Assembly: GCA_963841965.1 (NCBI GenBank)
Contig: CAWJES010000013.1
Location: 1 to 64,000, forward strand
Reading direction: 5' to 3'
Origin: Palsa-459 sp963841965
GTDB lineage: Bacteria; Actinomycetota; Acidimicrobiia; Acidimicrobiales; RAAP-2
Length of the DNA: 64,000 bases
In this document: piece by piece, positions 18,769 through 26,663 of the stretch
Position numbering within the stretch: position 1 is the stretch's first letter
Layout of the letters: each line of letters begins with the position of its first letter
Notes under the pieces: model-generated
Databases searched by the model: none
Told to the model about the DNA's origin: nothing
Seen by the model: the letters and a program-made list of their open reading frames with translations, nothing else
Program-made: the position numbers and the translations under genes

Positions 18769-19071
18769 TCAGTGTCTCACTGAGCGAATCAAATCTTCAA
18801 GGTGGAACGGTACGGCGCCGTCAACAGGGCTGCATAAGTCTTGAAGAGCCTTCAGAAACTTCCGGTTCGAAAGCCAGCGCTTTGTCTGGCCGCTCAGATA
18901 TTCCTGTGACACCCGCTGCTTGCTCGATGCTATTGGTTCAATCCTTTCAAATGCCCCTTCATTTTCTGAAGCTGGCGGGTTGGTCAATTGCCGAAAGCCA
19001 TCCTGTCCGGCCAGAGGGCTCCACTCAAATACGGGATCAAATTTGACTGCCGATTGACACCAGAGTTCCAA
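18769..19071 (-). CDS. Hypothetical protein (100 aa)
   Basis: Frame starting MELWCQSAVKFDPVFEWSPLAGQDG and ending EDLIRSVRH. It is mildly basic in its second half (KRWLSNRKFLKALQDLC), with no signal peptide, membrane segment or known motif. There is no clear ribosome-binding site. It may be a remnant; coding status is uncertain. Confidence 0.25.
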   Translation of the reverse strand: MELWCQSAVKFDPVFEWSPLAGQDGFRQLTNPPASENEGAFERIEPIASSKQRVSQEYLSGQTKRWLSNRKFLKALQDLCSPVDGAVPFHLEDLIRSVRH

Positions 19072-19433
19072 AAAAGGTGAGGTTGGGCGCTCGAAGAGAT
19101 GACCATCGGCGTCCCAGAGCGCCCCTCATTCAGTTAATGCGACAATTAGGACGCACAACGTATTCTAGTCGCGAGCACCCGCCCCTGCGCGCTCAGCATG
19201 AGTATATTCCGAACGTAGCGCTTTGCTGCGCGATAGCGCACTCATGGCGTCGGCGGGACAAAAGCCGAGTGAATTGTTCGCAATGCAGTCTCGTTAAGGC
19301 ATCGAGACTTGCTGAACATGGAAGCGCTTGCCCAAAAGTCCGTCTCGCCATCGAGCACAGCGCCTCCGAACAAGGATCTTCTCTGGACGTCGAGGACCGT
19401 GTTCCGCGCCCCCGCTCTCATAAGGAATCATCA
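19072..19433. other. Leader/promoter region of the CoA-transferase operon
   Basis: About 360 bases ahead of the operon. An open frame in phase with the CoA-transferase extends through it but translates to Arg/Ser-rich sequence without family similarity, so it is not coding. The TAAGGAATCATCA just before ATG 19434 contains the ribosome-binding site. No regulator gene or clear operator palindrome is visible. Confidence 0.4.
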
Positions 19434-21026
19434 ATGAACAAGGTTATTTCCGCAAGTGATGCAGCCGCGTTGATCAAGGACGGTTGCACGGTCGGCGCAA
19501 GTGCTCTCACCTTGGCGGGCTGGCCGGAAGAGCTGGCCATCGCCATGGAGAAGCGCTTCCTTGCCTCCGGTCATCCGGCCAAACTGACGCTCGTGCACGC
19601 CTCAGGAATTGGTGATTGGAAGACGCGGGGTACCGAGCATTTTGCTCATCGAGGCATGATCAGCCGCTGGATCGGTGGACATACAGGACTTGCACCGGGT
19701 CTGGCCAAGATGGTCGTCGATGGCGACTGCGAGGGTTATTGCAGGCCGCAGGGCGTCGTCACTCAATTGTGGCGAGATATCGCCGCCCACCGTCCAGGTC
19801 TCATCACAAAGACCGGCCTCGGAACGTTCGTCGATCCGCGCCTCCAGGGCGGTAAGCTGAACAAGGCGACCACCGAGGACATCTGCAAGGTGATCCAGCT
19901 CGAGGGCGAGGAGTGGATGTTCTACCCGAGCTTCAAGGTCGATGTCGCGATCATTCGAGGGACCACCGCCGACGAGAACGGCAACATGACAGTCGAGAAT
20001 GAAGGCGCCCTGCTCGAGTGCCTCCCGTTGGCGCAAGCGGCCAAGAATACAGGCGGCATTGTCATCGCCGAGGTCGCCTATCTCGCGAAGAATGGCACCC
20101 TCAATCCCAAGGACGTCCGCGTTCCCGGTGTCATGATCGACTATGTCGTCATCTCCGGACCAGGTAACCACTGGCAGTCCGCGGGTGCGGCGTTCACGCC
20201 CGGCTACTCCGGCACGATCCATGTCCCGTTAGACCACATTCCCGAAATGCCGATGACTGAGCGGCTGATCATCGCCCGAAGGGCCGCCATGGAGTTGGAG
20301 CCTCACGACATCGTCAATCTCGGCATTGGTATTCCGACAGGCATCGCGAGCCTGGTCGCGTTGGAGGGTGTGACCAATTTGATCACGCTGACGACCGAAG
20401 TCGGTTCGATCGGCGGCATTCCCGCGGAACGCAAGGAAGACTTCGGCATGTCGCTCGACGCCCAGGCCTTCATCGAGCCGCAGCAGCAGTTCGACTGGTA
20501 CTCCGGCGGCGGTCTCAACCATGCCTTCCTTGGCGCCGCCCAGGTTGGCGCCAATGGCGACGTGAACGTAAGCATGTTCAATGGCGAGTTCGTCGGCGCG
20601 GGCGGCTTCATCGACATCACGCAACACGCAAAAAAACTCGTCTACTGCGGCGCGTTTACCGCCGGTGGCCTAAAGGTCGCGATCCTCGATGGCAAGCTAT
20701 CCATCACCAAGGAGGGCAAGGCGAAGAAGTACGTCAAACAGGTCGAACAGGTGACGTTCAGCGGAGCTTACGCGACGAAGACCAAGCAACCCGTGCTGTA
20801 CGTCACCGAACGCGCCGTATTCGAGTTGCAGGACGGTCAGTTGACGCTGATCGAGGTCGCGCCGGGAATCAATGTCGAGAAAGACATCCTTGCCCACATG
20901 GATTTCGTTCCGAAGATGGCCGCGAAGGTCAAAGCGATGCCGGTCGAGATCTTCAAGCCGAAATGGGGAGGCTTGAAAACGTTGATGCAGTCGAAAATCA
21001 AACCAGACGTCAAGGCTGTCGCCTGA
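19434..21026 (+). CDS. Acyl-CoA:acetate/3-ketoacid CoA-transferase (fused alpha-beta, YdiF-like)
   Basis: 530 residues, single chain containing both halves of a family I CoA-transferase. The N-terminal half starts KVISASDAAALIKDGCTVGASALTLAGWPEEL, with VDVAIIRGTTADENGNMTVENEGALLE in the middle. The second half has VNLGIGIPTGIAS and LTTEVGSIGG, where the Glu is the probable CoA-carrying residue, then the SMFNGEFVGAGGFIDITQHAKKLVYCG block. It moves CoA from a donor such as acetyl- or propionyl-CoA to an acid, activating the acid for the oxidation steps encoded downstream. Start ATG 19434 with AAGGA upstream. The next gene begins 25 bases after the stop. Confidence 0.9.
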   Translation: MNKVISASDAAALIKDGCTVGASALTLAGWPEELAIAMEKRFLASGHPAKLTLVHASGIGDWKTRGTEHFAHRGMISRWIGGHTGLAPGLAKMVVDGDCEGYCRPQGVVTQLWRDIAAHRPGLITKTGLGTFVDPRLQGGKLNKATTEDICKVIQLEGEEWMFYPSFKVDVAIIRGTTADENGNMTVENEGALLECLPLAQAAKNTGGIVIAEVAYLAKNGTLNPKDVRVPGVMIDYVVISGPGNHWQSAGAAFTPGYSGTIHVPLDHIPEMPMTERLIIARRAAMELEPHDIVNLGIGIPTGIASLVALEGVTNLITLTTEVGSIGGIPAERKEDFGMSLDAQAFIEPQQQFDWYSGGGLNHAFLGAAQVGANGDVNVSMFNGEFVGAGGFIDITQHAKKLVYCGAFTAGGLKVAILDGKLSITKEGKAKKYVKQVEQVTFSGAYATKTKQPVLYVTERAVFELQDGQLTLIEVAPGINVEKDILAHMDFVPKMAAKVKAMPVEIFKPKWGGLKTLMQSKIKPDVKAVA

Positions 21027-21051
21027 ACAACCGACCAAAGGTCACGAAATC

Positions 21052-22206
21052 ATGAACGCTCTCACGCCAAAGCAATCACTGATCCAGCAGGCGGCAAAAG
21101 ACTTTGTTGCAAAAAACATCATTCCGCATGCCGTCGCCTTCGATAAATCCGGAGAATTCCACGCTTATCTGCTGGAAGCGGCAAAACCTGGCAAGGTCTT
21201 CGCCATGGCAGTTCCCAAGGAGTATGGCGGGTTGGGCTACGATGCCCTGACGCAGGCCATCGTGCTCGAGGAATGGGGTTACGGATGCGCCGGCATGGCC
21301 ACCACGCTCGCCGCCAGTATCCTGAGCATGGAGTCTGTGCTGATCGCCGGGACCGACGAGCAGAAGCGCCGGTATTTTGCTCCCATGCTAAATGGCGAGA
21401 TCGGTGCCTTCGGGTTGACTGAGCCGGGCGCGGGTTCCGACGTCAGCGCCGGCAAGACGACGGCCGTCAAGGCGGGCAACGATTACATCCTCAACGGTTG
21501 CAAATGCTGGATCACCAACGCGAGCTTTGCCAGCGTTCACCTGATCTTTGCACAGACCGACGCGGCCATGGGCAGCAAAGGGCTCAGTGCGTTCATTGTC
21601 GAGAAGGGAACGCCGGGTTTCATCCTCGGGGACATCGAACACAAGCTTGGGCTTCGCAGCTCGAACACGGTGTTCTATGAGCTGAAGGACGTGCACGTTC
21701 CCGCCGCCAACCTGCTCGGCAAGGAAGGGGACGGCATGAAAATCGCCATGAAGACCTTGGATACGGCGAGGCCGGCAATCGGTGCACTCGCGGTGGGCCT
21801 CGCCCAGCGCTCGCTCGACGAAACCGTTGCGTTCATGCATCAGCGTTTTCCGGGAAAGCCGTACCCCGGACAAAACCTGCAATTCAAGCTTGCCGACATG
21901 CAGATCCAGGTGCAGGCGGCCCGTCAAGTCCTGCACGACGTCATGTCGCTACGTGACTCGAAAGTGCCGTTTTCAAAGGAATCGGCGATCGCCAAGACAT
22001 TCTGCACGGACGTTGCCATGCAGGTCTCGTCGCAGGCAGTCCGCATGACCGGCTCTTACGGCTATACTTCTGAACTCGGCAAACTCATGCGCGATGCCAA
22101 GGTCATGCAAATCTACGAAGGCACCAATCAGATCCAACGGCTTGTTATCGCCCGCGCCGTTCTTGCAAGCGCACCCGTGGCAGCAAAATCCCTGAAGGCA
22201 GGTTAA
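21052..22206 (+). CDS. Acyl-CoA dehydrogenase, catalytic type
   Basis: 384 residues. FAD-dependent acyl-CoA dehydrogenase with the complete motif set: GAFGLTEPGAGSDVSA (FAD/substrate loop), KCWITNASFASVHLIFA, the C-terminal GSYGYTSELGKLMRDAK and IYEGTNQIQRLVIAR, where the Glu of YEGT is the expected catalytic base. It introduces the alpha-beta double bond and hands electrons to ETF. The protein begins MNALTPKQSLIQQAAKDF, 25 bases after the CoA-transferase. It is followed after one base by a second dehydrogenase, suggesting the two proteins are made together. The acyl chain specificity is unknown; overall wording resembles short-chain members. Confidence 0.92.
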   Translation: MNALTPKQSLIQQAAKDFVAKNIIPHAVAFDKSGEFHAYLLEAAKPGKVFAMAVPKEYGGLGYDALTQAIVLEEWGYGCAGMATTLAASILSMESVLIAGTDEQKRRYFAPMLNGEIGAFGLTEPGAGSDVSAGKTTAVKAGNDYILNGCKCWITNASFASVHLIFAQTDAAMGSKGLSAFIVEKGTPGFILGDIEHKLGLRSSNTVFYELKDVHVPAANLLGKEGDGMKIAMKTLDTARPAIGALAVGLAQRSLDETVAFMHQRFPGKPYPGQNLQFKLADMQIQVQAARQVLHDVMSLRDSKVPFSKESAIAKTFCTDVAMQVSSQAVRMTGSYGYTSELGKLMRDAKVMQIYEGTNQIQRLVIARAVLASAPVAAKSLKAG

Positions 22207-22207
22207 T

Positions 22208-23365
22208 ATGAACGCGATACTGAACCAGAAGCAGCTTCTGATGATGCAAGCCGCGGTTGGCTTCGCAGCCGACCACCTCGACGGCATTGCTGCTGAGCTC
22301 GACCATTCCGGCGCCTATCCGAAAGCCGTCGTTGCGCGGTTGGCGGCCAATGGCACGCTAGGCATGCTTCTTCCCCGGACATTGGGTGGCGCCGATCTTG
22401 GCTTTAGCACCTATGTTGAGGTTGTTCGAGCCTTGTCGCGTGCGTGCCCGGCCATCGCGTCAATCCTAAATCATCATATTCTCGCCGCTGCCGCGATCGA
22501 CCAGTGGGGCAACGAGACGCAAAAGGCCGGTACACTCAAAGCCCTGGCGAACGGTGAACGCCTCGCGACTTATGCCCTCGGTAAATCCGGGCCCGCCATC
22601 GGTCTTGGCGCCGATGCCCTGATAGCGACGCGCAAAGGCGGCGGGTTTACCCTAACCGGCTCGAAAAGATTCGTGCGCAACGCCGGCGTTGCCGGCGTCT
22701 ACGTCATTTTTGCGACGCTTGCCGAACCGGTCGGCCCCAGCGGCCTGGTGGCCTTCATCGTCGACGCCAAGACGCCGGGCATGACGGTAGGTCCGCGTTT
22801 GGAGACGATGGGCCTCAACGGATGTCCCTTGGCCGATCTGATCTTTAAGGGTGCCTCGGTCGGCGCCGATGCCGTCTTGAAAGATCTCAGCGCCGGGTCG
22901 GCGATCGCCGAGCGCCTTCTTTACCTCGGTGCGGTGGCGGAGGCGGCGCAGACCGTGGGGATCGCGCAGGCGGCGGCTGTACATGCGGCTGGATATGCCA
23001 AGCATCGGGTGCAGTTCCACCACCCGATCGCCCATCAGGAGGCGATCCAGACGATGCTGGCGGAGATCGCGACCGACAGCCATCTTGCCTGGCTGGGCGT
23101 GCAGCGGGCGGCGCAACTGGTGGACAGCGGCGAGCCGTTCGAGGTCGAGGCTGCGATGGTCAAGGCCTTCCTGGCGCGGGTCGGTCAAAAAATGCTGATC
23201 GATGGCTGCCAGATCGAAGGCGGCCTTGGAATTAGCGAGTTTGCTCCGAAAGGTATTCGCGAAGCGCTGCCGCTGGCGCGTCTTTTCCGCGATATCGCAG
23301 GCACCACATTGCTCGATGCGCCAGCGGATTTCCCCGACAAACTCATCGCGGCAAGCCTCGGCTGA
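22208..23365 (+). CDS. Acyl-CoA dehydrogenase homologue lacking the usual catalytic Glu
   Basis: 385 residues. The dehydrogenase fold is recognisable (FAADHLDGIAAELDHSGAYP; TYALGKSGPAIGLGADALIATRK replacing the usual LTEPGAGSD; AFIVDAKTPGMTVGPRLETMG; CQIEGGLGISEFAPKGIREALPLARLFRDIAGTT). At the position of IYEGT in its upstream neighbour it has DIAGT, so the common base Glu is replaced by Ala. The FAD-loop sequence is also diverged. The start is one base after the upstream stop. Known precedents are actinobacterial heterotetrameric dehydrogenases in which one chain carries catalysis and the other is structural. I infer such a partner role; an alternative is a base placed elsewhere, as in isovaleryl-CoA-type enzymes. 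Confidence 0.85.
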   Translation: MNAILNQKQLLMMQAAVGFAADHLDGIAAELDHSGAYPKAVVARLAANGTLGMLLPRTLGGADLGFSTYVEVVRALSRACPAIASILNHHILAAAAIDQWGNETQKAGTLKALANGERLATYALGKSGPAIGLGADALIATRKGGGFTLTGSKRFVRNAGVAGVYVIFATLAEPVGPSGLVAFIVDAKTPGMTVGPRLETMGLNGCPLADLIFKGASVGADAVLKDLSAGSAIAERLLYLGAVAEAAQTVGIAQAAAVHAAGYAKHRVQFHHPIAHQEAIQTMLAEIATDSHLAWLGVQRAAQLVDSGEPFEVEAAMVKAFLARVGQKMLIDGCQIEGGLGISEFAPKGIREALPLARLFRDIAGTTLLDAPADFPDKLIAASLG

Positions 23366-23430
23366 CTTCCCGCTTCCCTACATCGTCGTCTGCGTCTCTC
23401 TCTTTACAAAAACAGAATGGAAAATGGATC

Positions 23431-23892
23431 ATGAATATCCCGGTAAAGGTTGCACCCGCAAAAGTGGCTCCCGCACCCCCACATAATTTCGTTGTGGGTG
23501 ACAAGTTTCTCTATCAGCAGCTTGTGGACGATAAGCTTGTCCGCGGCTACGCCGACGTCACCGGCGACCACAACAAGATCCACGTGGATGACGCATTCGC
23601 GAAGACGACGATCTTCGGACAGCGCATCGCCCATGGCGGCATCCTCTTTGGGATGATCTCCAAAGTGCTGGGTGACAACATGCCCGGAATCGGCACTATC
23701 TATCTCAGCCAGTTGATTAACTTTCACGCGCCCGTTTTCATCAATGACACGGTATCGTTGGAAGTAACGATCGCAACGTTGCTTCCCAAGCATGTTGCCA
23801 AAATCACCTGCGTGATGAAGAAGCAGACCGGTGAGGTGGTCGTCGACGGGGTTGCTACGGTCAAGCTGCCAGGCTGGCTGATCAAGCGTTAG
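23431..23892 (+). CDS. MaoC-type (R)-specific enoyl-CoA hydratase
   Basis: 153 residues, single hot-dog domain. The hydratase-2 motif is present as YADVTGDHNKIHVDDAFAKTTIFGQRIAHG, giving the catalytic Asp and His and the following Gly-rich turn, then the SQLINFHAPVFINDTVSLEV strand. It hydrates a trans-2-enoyl-CoA to the (R)-3-hydroxyacyl-CoA, or acts on a related branched substrate. The N-terminus (MNIPVKVAPAKVAPAPPHNF) is a short Pro/Ala tail. It lies 65 bases after the dehydrogenase pair and in the same orientation, so it probably belongs to the same transcript. Confidence 0.9.
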   Translation: MNIPVKVAPAKVAPAPPHNFVVGDKFLYQQLVDDKLVRGYADVTGDHNKIHVDDAFAKTTIFGQRIAHGGILFGMISKVLGDNMPGIGTIYLSQLINFHAPVFINDTVSLEVTIATLLPKHVAKITCVMKKQTGEVVVDGVATVKLPGWLIKR

Positions 23893-23993
23893 TGCTGCCG
23901 CTATCATGGTCCTCCACTCGGGGGCCGTTGTGCCGGTGAGGCGACCCGCTTCGGGTCGCCTCGGCCAGTTGCTGCGATCCCAAGGAACGACAC

Positions 23994-24788
23994 ATGCTCT
24001 CAGTTACGCCATTTCAAACCATCATCTACGAAAAGCGCGACGGAACCGCCGTGGTGACGCTCAACCGCCCAAAGGCGCTGAACGCACTGAATCAGCAATC
24101 GCTCACGGAGCTATTGGAGGTCTTCGAGGACATCCGACAGGATGACGCGGTCGCCGGCGTCATCCTGACCGGAACCGGCAGCAAAGCTTTTGCGGCAGGC
24201 GCGGACATCAGGGAACTCGCAGTTCTGACCCCGACCGAAGCAGCTACCTTGTCAAGGCACGGCCACGCCCTCATGGACGCGATCGAGATGCTCGGCAAAC
24301 CGGTTGTCGCCGCTGTGAACGGTTATGCCTTGGGCGGAGGATGTGAACTCGCCATGGCTTGCACCGTCCGCATCGCTGCGGAAACCGCAAAGTTCGGGCA
24401 GCCCGAGGTGACGCTGGGCCTCATACCCGGCTATGGCGGTACCCAGCGGCTATCGCGCCTGGTCGGCAAAGGCCGCGCTTTGCAAATGATCCTCTCTGGA
24501 GGGAGCATCGATGCGCATGAAGCATTTCGGATAGGCTTGGTGAACGAGGTCACCAGCGGTGACGAGCTCCTTGGCCGCGCGGCGGTAATGCTGACATCGA
24601 TGACCGTGAATGCGCCGATCGCTCTGCGTCTTGCCATTGAAGCCATAAACCAGGGTCTCGACTCGTCGTTGGACAAAGGCTGCGCGCTCGAAGCCTCTTT
24701 GTTCGGTCTTTGCGCTTCGACCGCAGACCGTGCCGAGGGCACGGGAGCATTCCTGGCGAAGCGAAAGCCGGAATTTCAGGGCAAGTAG
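23994..24788 (+). CDS. Enoyl-CoA hydratase/isomerase (crotonase family)
   Basis: 264 residues. Crotonase motifs are complete: VVTLNRPKALNALNQQ, the oxyanion loop AFAAGADIRELA, the AVNGYALGGGCELAMACTVRIA helix, and GQPEVTLGLIPGYGGTQRLSRLVG. The last carries both catalytic Glu positions expected for a true hydratase (GGGCELA and GQPEVTLG). It catalyses syn hydration of 2-enoyl-CoA to the (S)-3-hydroxy product. Co-existence with a MaoC-type (R)-hydratase in one operon implies either two successive hydrations or an epimerising/branched substrate. Start ATG 23994 preceded by AAGGAACGACAC. Confidence 0.92.
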   Translation: MLSVTPFQTIIYEKRDGTAVVTLNRPKALNALNQQSLTELLEVFEDIRQDDAVAGVILTGTGSKAFAAGADIRELAVLTPTEAATLSRHGHALMDAIEMLGKPVVAAVNGYALGGGCELAMACTVRIAAETAKFGQPEVTLGLIPGYGGTQRLSRLVGKGRALQMILSGGSIDAHEAFRIGLVNEVTSGDELLGRAAVMLTSMTVNAPIALRLAIEAINQGLDSSLDKGCALEASLFGLCASTADRAEGTGAFLAKRKPEFQGK

Positions 24789-25185
24789 ACGACCCACTTT
24801 GACTTGCCTGATCGCGGTCAGTTTCTGTGTCACGATCGTTGGGCCAATGCACCTGGAGGAGCGGCGTCGTGATGTCGAGTCCGTCCTGGAACGTGGAGCC
24901 CGCCGCGGCCAAATTTGACACATGAACTGGCGATCGGAGCTTGCATTTTTCGGGATATTTTTCACATAAGCGCCCTTCCGACTAGGACAGGTTCGTGAGT
25001 GAGTAGTTTCCGGGGCTGCCATAGGCCGGCTCCGGCGGGTATTCCTCGCGGGTGGCGCTTGGGGACTGGCCTTCCAACACCGCCAAGCGTGAACAACCAA
25101 AGGCAAGATGTTGGCCAGCTTTATGGAAGTTCCAAGTACGCATTGAAGGCCGGTCGACTTGCTTATTATTAATGTTCATCCTCGA
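24789..25185. other. Intergenic region ahead of the hydroxyacid oxidase
   Basis: About 400 bases. No convincing gene. It contains one copy of a 13-base word (25000-25012) that recurs at the 3' ends of two hydrogenase-locus genes, and an AT-richer stretch at 24,930-24,970 (gcatttttcgggatatttttcac) that could hold a promoter for the downstream gene. Confidence 0.4.
25000..25012 (+). repeat. 13-bp word shared with the hydrogenase-locus repeats
   Basis: tgagtagtttccg, here on the plus strand. The same 13 bases lie in inverted orientation at 32,442-32,454 and 33,169-33,181, each time overlapping a stop codon. Three exact copies of a 13-mer in 36 kb are unlikely by chance. Confidence 0.5.
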
Positions 25186-26391
25186 ATGGAATCCATCATG
25201 GAAGCAGCGGTCCACAAGCCTTTCATCAGCAACCGCTCGGCCGGAGCGATTGCCGCAAGCGACGGTGCCGGTGACAGATATCTCGTGCCCGCTTCGGACT
25301 CCGCGCAGACCGGCGCGGTACCTGACAGCGAAGCAAAGCTCGATATCGTGGCGCTCAAGGACCTCGAGGCGGCGGCGGAAAAAGTTATGCCGCCCTATGC
25401 ATTCGCCTATGTCTCAGGCGGCGCTGGTGACGAGTGGACGATGCGCGAGAACCGCGCCGCCTTCAATCGCTGGGTCATCTGCCCGAACTCCTTAGCCGGC
25501 CACAAGGAAGTCGATACATCCACAACCTTGCTCGGCACACCCATCTCCTATCCGGTCATATCGGCGGCTTTGGGCAACCAGGGATCGGTCCACGCCAGGA
25601 TGGAAGCACCGGTTGTGGAGGGTACGGCGAAGGCAGGCACGATCTTTGTCGAAAGCTCGGTGTCGCAGATGAATATCGAGAACGTTGCTACCGCCAGCGC
25701 CGGCACGAAGTGGTTTCAGATCTACGTACCGGAAAGCCGTCCCTTCGCTGTCGAGATGCTGCATCGCGCCAAGGCGGCCGGTTACACGGCGATCGTGGTC
25801 ACCGTCGATACCAAAGTCTTCAGCAATCGCGAACGCTCCATGCGACTGCTTGGCGCCCCGATGCCCCGGCTGGCGATGGGAATAACCCCAATCGGCAAGG
25901 GCATCACCGGCAGTGCAACGCGGACGAAGATGGATCTTAATTGGGATGATATCGAATTCTGCGGCCGCGAAAGCGGATTGCCGGTGATCGTCAAAAGCAT
26001 CACCTCGGTCGAAGATGCTCTGGAGGCGAAGCGGCGTGGCTGCGCGGGCGTCTGGCTTTCCAATCACGGCGGCCGGCAACTCGATAATACGGCCTCAGCG
26101 ATGACCAGCCTTCCGGCCGTGGCTGATGCCCTCGGCGGCGCGCTTACGATCATCGTGGATGGCGGCGTCTATCGCGGCCAAGACGTGTTCCGCGCACTCG
26201 CGTTGGGGGCGAATGCCGTCGCATTAGGCCGGCCGCTCCTCTATGGGTCCGCACTCGGCGGCGCACAGGGCGTGCAGGGTGTGCACGAGCACCTAAAGAA
26301 GGAGCTCCGGATGGTGATGCAGCTTGCCGGTACTCCGACCATCAGCAGCATAACGCGCAAATTCGTCGCCCGTGCAGAGTCGGCATGCTGA
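25186..26391 (+). CDS. FMN-dependent 2-hydroxyacid oxidase/dehydrogenase (LldD/glycolate-oxidase family)
   Basis: About 401 residues. TIM-barrel flavoenzyme oxidising 2-hydroxyacids to 2-oxoacids. Family blocks: DLEAAAEKVMPPYAFAYVSGGAGDEWTMRENRAAFNRW, FQIYVP, AIVVTVDT, LPVIVKSI, VWLSNHGGRQLDNT (the His of SNHGGRQLD is the catalytic base), IIVDGGVYRGQDVFRALALGANAVALGRPLLYG. The N-terminus is about 50 residues longer than in typical LldD. ATG 25186 (MESIMEAAV) was chosen; ATG 25198 and the frame opening at 25159 are alternatives. It lies 400 bases after the crotonase gene and may have its own promoter. It could feed a 2-oxoacid into the adjacent CoA pathway, which is an inference from position only. 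Confidence 0.85.
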   Translation: MESIMEAAVHKPFISNRSAGAIAASDGAGDRYLVPASDSAQTGAVPDSEAKLDIVALKDLEAAAEKVMPPYAFAYVSGGAGDEWTMRENRAAFNRWVICPNSLAGHKEVDTSTTLLGTPISYPVISAALGNQGSVHARMEAPVVEGTAKAGTIFVESSVSQMNIENVATASAGTKWFQIYVPESRPFAVEMLHRAKAAGYTAIVVTVDTKVFSNRERSMRLLGAPMPRLAMGITPIGKGITGSATRTKMDLNWDDIEFCGRESGLPVIVKSITSVEDALEAKRRGCAGVWLSNHGGRQLDNTASAMTSLPAVADALGGALTIIVDGGVYRGQDVFRALALGANAVALGRPLLYGSALGGAQGVQGVHEHLKKELRMVMQLAGTPTISSITRKFVARAESAC

Positions 26392-26572
26392 CCGGTCTAC
26401 CGTTACGCCCCGGCTAATTGCGAGATTATCCGGCTAGCTCGAGCCACAACATTCAAAAGGGCCGACAAAACCACATCGTGCTTATTTATCGGCCGAATCG
26501 GTTCTTTGAGGAGACGCTTGTGACAGTGCACCAAGCGTAGTAAGGCCGAACGCAGTAGTTAGCTCCGGTATC

Positions 26573-26663
26573 ATGACGCCGGGCGCAGAGCGCACAGCGT
26601 ATTCGCCCGAAGCCGAGCGCCTTGCGGGCGCATCTCATCGAAACGTTTGCTACCCGGCGTCAT
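26573..26663. terminator. Inverted repeat at the end of the hydrogenase operon (possible terminator)
   Basis: Arms ATGACGCCGGG (26573-26583) and CCCGGCGTCAT (26653-26663) are perfectly complementary over 11 bases with a 69-base loop. The right arm overlaps the stop codon of the large-subunit gene. There is no following T run, so this is at best a weak or factor-assisted terminator. Confidence 0.3.

Noticed and set aside
19077..19433. N-terminal extension of the CoA-transferase
   Set aside because: The extension is Arg/His-rich with no family similarity, and a proper ribosome-binding site precedes ATG 19434, where the conserved sequence begins.
24806..25150. Gene in the gap before the hydroxyacid oxidase
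   Set aside because: Only Arg/Ser-rich overlapping frames are present; none has a ribosome-binding site or recognisable residues.
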